Positions 26,009 through 33,596 of a stretch of DNA of 37,378 bases are shown here, piece after piece. The stretch's first letter is position 1. The number at the start of each line of letters is the position of its first letter. The notes beneath the pieces were generated by a model that saw only the letters and a program-made list of their open reading frames with translations, was not told the origin of the DNA and did no database searches. Both the position numbers and the translations under genes were made by a program. This stretch comes from Microbacteriaceae bacterium (GTDB lineage Bacteria; Actinomycetota; Actinomycetes; Actinomycetales; Microbacteriaceae): assembly GCA_947448845.1 (NCBI GenBank), contig CANFOX010000003.1, forward strand, positions 1-37,378, given 5' to 3'.

Positions 26009-27541
26009 CTAGTCGTCGTCGCCAACGATTTCGGCGTCAATGGCACCGTCTTCTGAAAGCTTGTAGTCGTCAACGCTAAAGCCCTGGCGTTTGGCTGCCT
26101 TGATTTCTGGCTGAGCGCTTGGCTTTACGTCGTCGATGCTCGACTCGATCATTGAAAGAACGCTGTCTTCTGAAACTAGACCCTTGAGGGAGCCCAAGAA
26201 GTCTTGAAGTTCGTCTTGCTCTTTCTCCATCTTCGCAAGGCGTGATTCGGCATCGCGAATCGAACCCATGGCATAGAACTCTGCCTTCTTGGCGATAAGT
26301 TCGCTCTGGCGACGTGCCTCAACCAATAACTGGTAGGCGTTGTTGCGAGCGGTCTCCATAAGGTTGTTGGCCTGCTGCTCGGTTTCGCGCAGGTGAGCCT
26401 CGGCTTCGGCAGAAAGTTCTTGACCACGGTTCATGGCGTCGTCTAGAACTTCGATTGCCTGCTGGTTGATTTCAGCGGCGCGCTGCGCAGCACTTTGAAT
26501 CATGTCGTTCGACTCACGCTCTGCTTGGTTGCGCTTTTCAGCAATTTCGACATCCGTGTTAATTCGCATCTGCTCAACCGAACGAACTACCGAGTCAGAC
26601 TCTGACTTCTGGCGGCTGAGTTCGTTGCGAATCTGCTGTGACTCTTCGGCAACCTCGCTGCGCATGCGAGCGGCTTCGGCCTGAGCGTTGGCAAGCAACT
26701 GCTGAGCTTCTTGCTGCATGTCCATGAGGTATTGCTCGGCCTCGCGGCGAACGTTCTCGGCGTTGTTGCGAGCAGCGCGGGTGAACGAATCGGTTTCTGC
26801 CTTCTGGCGTGCCAACTCGTTGCGCAACTGCTGCGACTCTTCTGCAAATTCATTACGGATGCGAGCTGCTTCTACCTGTGCGTTGGCAACCAACTGCTGG
26901 GCTTCTTGCTGCATGTCCATGAGGTATTGCTCGGCCTCGCGGCGAACGCCTTCGCTGCCGTTCTTGATGGTTTCAACTTCTTGGCGTGCATCGGCCTTGA
27001 TCTTGGCGATCTCTTCTTCGGCCTGCATCTTGAGCACGGCAATTTCTTGCGTGGTGCGGGCAAGAGATTCACTGTTCTGCTGTTCAACCTGCTTGAGGCG
27101 GTTGGCGATGCGAGATTCAATGTGCTTGGCACCAAGTTCGCGTTCTGAAACTCGAACTTCAGCCTCTGCGATCATCTTTTCTGCCATCTTTTCGGCAGTG
27201 CTGATGGCCTTGCGAACTTCGCGCTCGGCATCTGCCATAGCGGTTTCGCGAATGCGAATGGCTTCTTGGCCAGCAACTTGAATCAGCTTTCCAGCCTGTT
27301 CTTCAGCTAGGCGCAGGGTGTTGCCAAACTGTGAACCAAGCTCGGCATAGTTGCCGGCAGCGTTCTTCTTGCTGTTCTGGCGCAACTCGATAATCTCGTT
27401 GCGCATCGATTCCATTTCGGCACTCGCACGCTGGTTGGCCTGAAGTTGTGTTTTGAGGTCGTCGACCAGGCGCGCAACAGCTGTGTCTACCTGATTAACG
27501 TCGTAGCCACGAAGTGCATACGAGAAACTGATTTCTTCCAT
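26009..27541 (-). CDS. DivIVA-like N-terminus + long coiled-coil protein
   Basis: MEEISFSYALRGYDVNQVDTAVARLVDDL (DivIVA-type N-terminus) followed by ~400 aa E/A/Q/R-rich coiled coil. Confidence 0.85.
   Translation of the reverse strand: MEEISFSYALRGYDVNQVDTAVARLVDDLKTQLQANQRASAEMESMRNEIIELRQNSKKNAAGNYAELGSQFGNTLRLAEEQAGKLIQVAGQEAIRIRETAMADAEREVRKAISTAEKMAEKMIAEAEVRVSERELGAKHIESRIANRLKQVEQQNSESLARTTQEIAVLKMQAEEEIAKIKADARQEVETIKNGSEGVRREAEQYLMDMQQEAQQLVANAQVEAARIRNEFAEESQQLRNELARQKAETDSFTRAARNNAENVRREAEQYLMDMQQEAQQLLANAQAEAARMRSEVAEESQQIRNELSRQKSESDSVVRSVEQMRINTDVEIAEKRNQAERESNDMIQSAAQRAAEINQQAIEVLDDAMNRGQELSAEAEAHLRETEQQANNLMETARNNAYQLLVEARRQSELIAKKAEFYAMGSIRDAESRLAKMEKEQDELQDFLGSLKGLVSEDSVLSMIESSIDDVKPSAQPEIKAAKRQGFSVDDYKLSEDGAIDAEIVGDDD
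26590..26948 (-). repeat. 195-bp (65-aa) internal tandem repeat in coiled-coil gene, with a 48-bp identical core
   Basis: gcttcttgctgcatgtccatgaggtattgctcggcctcgcggcgaacg at 26706-26753 and 26901-26948; outer limits approximate. Confidence 0.9.
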
Positions 27542-27660
27542 ACCCTGCCTATCAAAAAAATGGCGCGCAAGCGTCCCTGTAAAAGTGTAAAGGCTACGGC
27601 AAGCACCTGCAAACCATATTTATAATGTTTGGCCGAAATTTAATTATGCCTCACGTCAAA

Positions 27661-27697
27661 AAGAAACGACCCGAGATTGCTCCCGGGTCGTTTCTTT
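27661..27697 (-). terminator. Intrinsic terminator downstream of fructose PTS genes
   Basis: AAGAAACGACCCG-agattgctc-CCGGGTCGTTTCTT stem; minus strand continues TTTCTTTTTG. Confidence 0.9.
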
Positions 27698-27713
27698 AGC
27701 TAATTCTTACGAA

Positions 27714-28865
27714 CTAGGCCTTCTGACCGATGCCCTTAGCAACGAGCACTAGAAGTGCGGTCACTACGGTACCGATGGCGAGAGCCAAGATGTATAGAAG
27801 TGGGCTGCTCACCAGTGGGAACACGAAGATTCCACCGTGAGGTGCGCGTAGCTCGTTACCGAACAGTGCAACCAAAATGCCGGTTAGACCGGAACCGATC
27901 ATGATCGAAGGGATCACGCGGATTGGGTCAGCAGCGGCGAATGGAATTGCACCTTCCGAGATGAACGATGCGCCAAGCAGCCAAGCTGCCTTGCCGTTCT
28001 CTTGCTCTGATTCGGTGAATGCGCTCTTGCGCAAAACGGTTGCAAGTGCAAGACCAAGTGGTGGGGTCATACCTGCAGCCATAACGATAGCCATGATTAC
28101 TAGACGGCTGTCACCTGATGCAGCGGTTACACCGGCAAGACCGGTAACTGCGAAGGTGTAAGCAACCTTGTTAACTGGGCCACCCATGTCGAATGCCATC
28201 ATCAGACCAAGAATCAAACCAAGAACGGCAAGTGCGCCGCCGCTTAGACCGGTCAACCAGGTGGTTAGACCGCTGATAAGACCGCCGATTGGAACCTTGA
28301 GAACGAGAACCATTGCGAAACCTGCAACCAAAGTAGCTAGAAGAGGAATAACAACAACTGGCATTACCGGACGAATCCAGTTTGGAACCTTCCAGCGTGA
28401 GATCCAAAGTGCTACACCACCGGCGATGAAACCGCCGAGGATAGCGCCGAGGAATCCGGTGCCGGTGCCCAGTGGGTTGCCGTCAAGACCGGTTGCAAGT
28501 GCACCGGCGACGAAACCTGGGGCTAGACCTGGACGGTCGGCGATTGCATAAGCAATGTAACCAGCGAGAACTGGCACGAAGAATGCAAAGGCTGCCTTAC
28601 CAAGCCAGAAAATAATGAATGCCCAGTTCGCACCGTTGGTTAGGTCGAAACCGGTGATGCCGCCATTGGCATCGAGTGGAACTCCAGCTAGTTTTGCGTC
28701 GTAAACGCGAATACCACCGGTTGCTGCGTCTGAACCCATGAAAATCGATCCAAACAAGAAACCAAGGGCAATGAGGATACCGCCTGATGCAACAAACGGA
28801 ATCATGTAGGACACACCGGTCATCAACCATTGGCGGATGCGCGATCCAATACCTGCGTTAGCCAC
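27714..28865 (-). CDS. PTS fructose transporter subunit IIC
   Basis: WLMTGVSYMIPFVASGGILIALGFL, FDMGGPVNKVAYTF, GASFISEGAIPFAAADP motifs. Confidence 0.95.
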   Translation of the reverse strand: MANAGIGSRIRQWLMTGVSYMIPFVASGGILIALGFLFGSIFMGSDAATGGIRVYDAKLAGVPLDANGGITGFDLTNGANWAFIIFWLGKAAFAFFVPVLAGYIAYAIADRPGLAPGFVAGALATGLDGNPLGTGTGFLGAILGGFIAGGVALWISRWKVPNWIRPVMPVVVIPLLATLVAGFAMVLVLKVPIGGLISGLTTWLTGLSGGALAVLGLILGLMMAFDMGGPVNKVAYTFAVTGLAGVTAASGDSRLVIMAIVMAAGMTPPLGLALATVLRKSAFTESEQENGKAAWLLGASFISEGAIPFAAADPIRVIPSIMIGSGLTGILVALFGNELRAPHGGIFVFPLVSSPLLYILALAIGTVVTALLVLVAKGIGQKA

Positions 28866-28925
28866 TAGGACTTACCTTTCTTTATGTTCTTGGATTACGG
28901 TCGCAACCCAAGTTTTACTGCTTTG

Positions 28926-29357
28926 TTACTTCTTACCGAAAAGGCCGCCAAAAAGGCCGCCCTTTTTCTCGCTAGGGTTGGCATCGCTCTTTTTGGCAGG
29001 CTCTTGTGAAGCCGCCGGCGCGGTGCCAGCTACCTTTGCAGCGGAACCATTCGCCACTGCGTCGAGAATCTGTGTGATAACGCCAGGGGCGTCTTTCATT
29101 GCCTTGGCAACCGGAAGCTCAATGTAGGGCTTGCCGGCAAAACGTTCGCGGTCTTTAACCTCTAGGTCAACTGCAAAAATAACGGCATCGGCTGCATCGA
29201 TAACCGACTGCTTCAGCGGGTTTGAACCGGCTGAACCCTGAGTTTCAACTACTAGGTCATGACCCATTTTTTTGCCAGCCTGCTCTAGCGCCTCAGCTGC
29301 CATATAGGTGTGTGCAATTCCGGTGATGCACGATGTAACACAAACAATCTTGGCCAT
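28926..29357 (-). CDS. PTS fructose transporter subunit IIB
   Basis: KIVCVTSCITGIAHTYMAAEALEQAGKKMGHDLVVETQGSAG. Confidence 0.93.
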   Translation of the reverse strand: MAKIVCVTSCITGIAHTYMAAEALEQAGKKMGHDLVVETQGSAGSNPLKQSVIDAADAVIFAVDLEVKDRERFAGKPYIELPVAKAMKDAPGVITQILDAVANGSAAKVAGTAPAASQEPAKKSDANPSEKKGGLFGGLFGKK

Positions 29358-29887
29358 TAGCCCTGTACCTCTCTGGTGATGATCTCGGCGATTTTCGCCG
29401 CACTCTTTTCAGCGCGAAGCGATTCGCGAAACTCTTCGTTCATAACCTTGCGCGCCAACTTGGCGAGAATCTCGAGGTGAGCGTTACCCTCACCCTTGGC
29501 AGGCGCCGCGATTAGAAAAATTAAATTGGATGGCCCGTCATCCGCACCGAAATCAATGCCGGTTGCGCTGGTTGCCACTGCCACCGATGGGGTGACAACG
29601 TAATCGCTCTGAGCGTGGGGAATGGCGATGCCACCCTCAATGCCGGTTGGAAAGTGCTCTTCTCTTTTGGCAACTGCCTCGAGGTAAGGTTCGATTTCGG
29701 TAATGCGACCTTCGGCTAATAGTCGCTCTGCTAGTTCTCTGACTGCTTGCTCTTTGGTGCTAGCTGCTATGTCAACGATGACAATCTGTTCGGTAGTTAC
29801 CGCATTACTCAATGAAACGCCTTTGTTAGGTTGTGTTGCCACTTCTGTTGAAACTTTAGTGCTAGATAAAAGTGAATAAACGTTCAT
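29357..29887 (-). CDS. PTS fructose subunit IIA (start codon uncertain)
   Basis: FPTGIEGGIAIPHAQSDYVVTPSVAVA, FLIAAPAKGEGNAHLEILAKLAR; ATG 29887, TTG 29812 or ORF-track start 29959 all possible. Confidence 0.88.
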   Translation of the reverse strand: MNVYSLLSSTKVSTEVATQPNKGVSLSNAVTTEQIVIVDIAASTKEQAVRELAERLLAEGRITEIEPYLEAVAKREEHFPTGIEGGIAIPHAQSDYVVTPSVAVATSATGIDFGADDGPSNLIFLIAAPAKGEGNAHLEILAKLARKVMNEEFRESLRAEKSAAKIAEIITREVQG

Positions 29888-29934
29888 TTTGCATTTTTCT
29901 ACAACGAAAACGTTATGAAAAACCGTGTGTTTTT

Positions 29935-29961
29935 GCTTGATTTTCTTGTTCGCAATCAAGC
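29935..29961. promoter_or_regulatory. 8-bp inverted repeat GCTTGATT-N11-AATCAAGC between divergent PTS clusters
   Basis: Read directly in the fru/ptsH divergent region. Confidence 0.5.
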
Positions 29962-30005
29962 GAGTAACCTTAGTTCATTGATTTCTAGACGTTTGGAGCA
30001 ACAAT

Positions 30006-30275
30006 ATGTCTCTTATTAAAGGCGTGGTCGAAGTTCTCGACCCAATCGGTTTGCACGCCAGACCAGCTAGCCAGATTGTGAAGCTAGTAAAAGAAAGTGG
30101 CCTCGAAATTGAGATTGGCCGTGAGGGTGAAGAATTCGCCAAGGCAAACTCGGCACTTCGACTAATGAGCCTGCAAATTAAACCAAACGAAAAACTAACA
30201 GTCACCGTAGCCACCGATGACAGCACTCTGGGTCAGAGCCTGATCGCTCAGATTCAGGAATTTCTAAAGGGCTAG
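30006..30275 (+). CDS. ptsH: Phosphocarrier protein HPr
   Basis: PIGLHARPASQIVKLVKESG with active-site His. Confidence 0.95.
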   Translation: MSLIKGVVEVLDPIGLHARPASQIVKLVKESGLEIEIGREGEEFAKANSALRLMSLQIKPNEKLTVTVATDDSTLGQSLIAQIQEFLKG

Positions 30276-30277
30276 CG

Positions 30278-31903
30278 GTGTCGCTCAGCGAAGGAGCCGT
30301 GCTCGCCGGTCTCGGCGTTGGCCTGATTTCGGCGGTTGGCGAAGTGCACGTTGTAAAGCCTGCGGCAGCTCTGCCCGAATGGTCGAAAGACGGCGGTGAC
30401 GCTGATGCAAAAAAGGTGGCACTTCGCGAGGCGATTGACGCGGTTTCGAAGCATCTCGACGAGCTTGGCGAAAAAGCCGGCGGCACCAGTGCTGAGATTT
30501 TTGATGCTCTCAAGATGTTTCTTGAAGATGACGAACTTATTGACATGGCAAACGACGCCATTGACGAAGGCTGGTCGGCTGCAGCTGCCTATGGAAAGTC
30601 AGTCGACACCTTCGGTGAACTCATTGGCGGCGACCCAACTTTTGCCGAGCGAGTTGCCGACCTGCAAGACCTTTCAAAGCGAGTTCAGGCTCACCTAGCC
30701 GGAATCGAACTGGGGCTTGAACTACCCGAGACCGGTTCAATCATTTTGGTTGGCGAAGATTTTTCGCCTGCCGACACCGCACAGTTCACGCCGGCTGTGG
30801 TTGGCGTAATCACCACCAAGGGTGGCCCAACCTCGCACACCGCAATCATTTGCCGTTCTCGTTCGATTGCCGCGGTGGTTTCATGTGCCGGTGCAAAAGA
30901 CTTAGCCGACGGTGACCTGGTGCTGGTTGACCCGGTTGGCGACCGCGTGGTTCTAAGCGGCGATGCGTCTTTGGCAACCAAGCCAATTTCGTTTATTGCC
31001 GTGAACGACAAGCCGGTGATTCCGGTTCGCGCCAACATTGGCACCCTGAACGATGCCGAAGAAGCTGCCAAAACCGATGCCGAGGGTGTTGGGTTGTTTC
31101 GCACCGAACTTCTATATCTTTCGGCGGCAACTGCGCCGAGTGTTTCCGAGCAAACCGCGTCTTACGCGGCCATCTTGACGGCGGCACCCGTGGGCCCAAT
31201 TGTGGTTCGAACCATTGATGCCGGAAGCGACAAGCCAGTTCCCTTCTTGAACATGCCTCACGAAGAAAACCCTTCGCTCGGCGTTCGCGGTTTTCGATTG
31301 ATTGTTGAGCACCGCAGTTTCATTGAAGATCAGCTTCGCTCACTTGAAGCCGCCCGACAGCAAACCGGTCGTGAGGTTTGGGTGATGGCACCAATGATTG
31401 CCACCCTCGACGAAACCAAGCAGTTTGCCGAACTCGCTAGAAGCATCGGCAAGTTCAAGGTTGGCATCATGGTTGAGACGCCTTCCATTGCGGCTCTAGT
31501 TGACCAACTTGGCTCGGTAGTTGATTTCGTGAGCATTGGCACCAATGACCTTTCGCAATACCTCTTTGCTGCCGATCGCATGAACCCATCTCTCGGAGCT
31601 CTGCTAAACCACTGGCAGCCGGCACTGATTCGCACCCTGGCCCGCATTGCGGCCGGCGGTGAAAACGGCGGTTTCTCGGTTGGCGTTTGCGGTGAGAGCG
31701 CCTCAGACCCAGCCTTCGCAGTTGTGCTCGCCGGTCTTGGCATAAGTTCGGTTAGCGTTTCGCGTTCGCAAGTTGCAGCCGTTCGAAACGCACTTGAGTC
31801 GCTGAACCTGGGCACCGCTAAAGAGATTGCCAACAAGGTGCTAAAGGCAACCAGTGCTGAAGAAGCCAAAGCCATAGCGCTTGACGCCTTGGCTAGTCTC
31901 TAA
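30278..31903 (+). CDS. ptsI: Phosphoenolpyruvate--protein phosphotransferase (PTS enzyme I)
   Basis: GGPTSHTAIICRS active-site His region; GLFRTELLY, SLGVRGFRL, DFVSIGTNDLSQYLFAADR. Confidence 0.96.
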   Translation: MSLSEGAVLAGLGVGLISAVGEVHVVKPAAALPEWSKDGGDADAKKVALREAIDAVSKHLDELGEKAGGTSAEIFDALKMFLEDDELIDMANDAIDEGWSAAAAYGKSVDTFGELIGGDPTFAERVADLQDLSKRVQAHLAGIELGLELPETGSIILVGEDFSPADTAQFTPAVVGVITTKGGPTSHTAIICRSRSIAAVVSCAGAKDLADGDLVLVDPVGDRVVLSGDASLATKPISFIAVNDKPVIPVRANIGTLNDAEEAAKTDAEGVGLFRTELLYLSAATAPSVSEQTASYAAILTAAPVGPIVVRTIDAGSDKPVPFLNMPHEENPSLGVRGFRLIVEHRSFIEDQLRSLEAARQQTGREVWVMAPMIATLDETKQFAELARSIGKFKVGIMVETPSIAALVDQLGSVVDFVSIGTNDLSQYLFAADRMNPSLGALLNHWQPALIRTLARIAAGGENGGFSVGVCGESASDPAFAVVLAGLGISSVSVSRSQVAAVRNALESLNLGTAKEIANKVLKATSAEEAKAIALDALASL

Positions 31904-31905
31904 AT

Positions 31906-32856
31906 ATGACCGCACCAAAACACAGCAAAGTAAGCATCGTTGGCGCTGGTGCCGTTGGGTCTTCGATGGCCTATGCCATGTTGATTCGCGACTCCGCCCA
32001 AGACCTTGTGCTTTACGACACCAACACCGCCAAAGTGACCGCCGAGGTGCTTGACCTGGCCCACGGCACACAGTTCACTGGCGGCTCTTCTATTAATGGT
32101 GGCGACGACATTGCGCTAACTGCCGAGTCAGACGTGATTGTGATTACGGCTGGCGCGAAGCAAAACCCCGGTCAAACCCGGCTTGAGTTGGCAGCCGTGA
32201 ATGTTGGCATTCTGCGCCAATTGCTTCCAAGCCTGCTGAAACTTTCCCCGAACGCAATCTTCTTGCTCGTAACCAACCCGTGCGATGTGTTGGCTACCGT
32301 TGCCATCGAAATCACTGGCTTACCTGCAAATCGGGTGTTCTCATCTGGCACGGTTCTCGACACCTCTCGCCTGCGCTGGTTGCTTGGCGATCGACTCGGT
32401 GTTAGCACCAGCAGCGTTCACGCCATCATTGTTGGCGAGCACGGTGACAGCGAGTTTGCGCTGTGGTCGCAGGCTTCGATTGGGCCGGTGCCCCTTGCCG
32501 ACTGGAAAGATGACGGCGGGCAAACGCTAACATCCGGTGAACTCGACTCGATCTCAAATCTTGTGAAGCGCGCGGCCTACCGAGTTATTGAAGGCAAGGG
32601 CGCCACGAACTATGCCATTGGGCTTTCCGGCGCACGAATTGTTGAAGCGATACTCACCGATGAAAATGCCATTTTGCCAGTGTCATCGTTATTGAATAAC
32701 TACCACGGCGTGAGCGGTGTTGCCATGTCGGTTCCAACACTGGTAAATCGCCAAGGCGCGGCAAAGGCCATCGAAGTGGCAATGAACGCCAAAGAGCTCG
32801 AACTTTTCAAAGCCTCGGCTGCGGCAATTGCAGCCTCTCTAGAAAGTGTGCGCTAA
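31906..32856 (+). CDS. ldh: L-lactate dehydrogenase
   Basis: KVSIVGAGAVGSSMAYAML, VITAGAKQNPGQTRLELAAVN, VTNPCDVLA, IIVGEHGDSEFALWS. Confidence 0.92.
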   Translation: MTAPKHSKVSIVGAGAVGSSMAYAMLIRDSAQDLVLYDTNTAKVTAEVLDLAHGTQFTGGSSINGGDDIALTAESDVIVITAGAKQNPGQTRLELAAVNVGILRQLLPSLLKLSPNAIFLLVTNPCDVLATVAIEITGLPANRVFSSGTVLDTSRLRWLLGDRLGVSTSSVHAIIVGEHGDSEFALWSQASIGPVPLADWKDDGGQTLTSGELDSISNLVKRAAYRVIEGKGATNYAIGLSGARIVEAILTDENAILPVSSLLNNYHGVSGVAMSVPTLVNRQGAAKAIEVAMNAKELELFKASAAAIAASLESVR

Positions 32857-33596
32857 TGGTTACCTCAAAAGAGTGGTCAAAGTTTGCCGCGAGCCGACGC
32901 AGCAAACGTGACTTTCTGCCCAAAGCCGTTGCGCCAGAACTTATCGACGAGCTACTCACCGACGCCATGACGGCACCGAGCTGGTCGAACACCAGACCCT
33001 ATATTGTTGCCGTGGCTAGCGGCGAGGTGCGCGACCGCATCAGTGCCGCCATGGTTGAGCGGTGGCGGATTGGTAGCGAGGCCAGGGCAATCGGATGGCG
33101 TGGCTGGCTTACCTTGGCAAGAAACTTGAAGGTGCTTCCTCGGTCGGAATATCGCATGGTTCTGAACTACCCGAGCCCACTAAAGCGTCGCGCTCAAATC
33201 ATCGGGCGCGACCTTTACGCCGTGCTCAAGGTTCCTCGCGGTGACCGGCGCGCTCGCGATGCGCAGTGGCAGCGCAACTACGAGTTTTTCGGTGCCCCGG
33301 TTGAGGTTTTCGTTTTTTACCACAACGGTCTGGGCATTCCTGCCGCCAGTGATGCCGGCCTCTTTATGCAGAACTTTATGCTGGCTGCGCATGCGCGGGG
33401 CTTGGGAACCTGCGCCCAGGGCGCACTTGCCATTTGGCCAGACCTAGTTCGCGCCGAGTTCCACGTTCCGAAAGATTACAAGTTGCTCTGCGGAATAGCC
33501 CTCGGCTACCCTACCGACGCCGAAGTAAACAGCTTCGGTGCCGAGCGAATTTCTGCCGCCGAGATCACGGCAGAAATTCGAACCACTAGTAAATAG
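32856..33596 (+). CDS. Nitroreductase family protein
   Basis: SRRSKRDFLPKAVAPELIDELLTDAMTAPSWSNTRPY; AHARGLGTCAQGAL; IALGYPTDAEVN. Confidence 0.93.
   Translation: MVTSKEWSKFAASRRSKRDFLPKAVAPELIDELLTDAMTAPSWSNTRPYIVAVASGEVRDRISAAMVERWRIGSEARAIGWRGWLTLARNLKVLPRSEYRMVLNYPSPLKRRAQIIGRDLYAVLKVPRGDRRARDAQWQRNYEFFGAPVEVFVFYHNGLGIPAASDAGLFMQNFMLAAHARGLGTCAQGALAIWPDLVRAEFHVPKDYKLLCGIALGYPTDAEVNSFGAERISAAEITAEIRTTSK
33546..33580. repeat. 13-bp perfect inverted repeat (9-nt loop) at 3' end of nitroreductase CDS
   Basis: CGAATTTCTGCCG-CCGAGATCA-CGGCAGAAATTCG. Confidence 0.9.

Noticed and set aside
27600-27660. Possible small RNA or promoter around TATAAT at about 27615
   Set aside because: There is no convincing -35 element and no separate terminator; AT-rich sequence alone is not enough.
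28926-28992. GGLFGGLFGKK tail of EIIB as a special motif
   Set aside because: Short low-complexity C-terminus, probably a flexible linker remnant; nothing supports a function.
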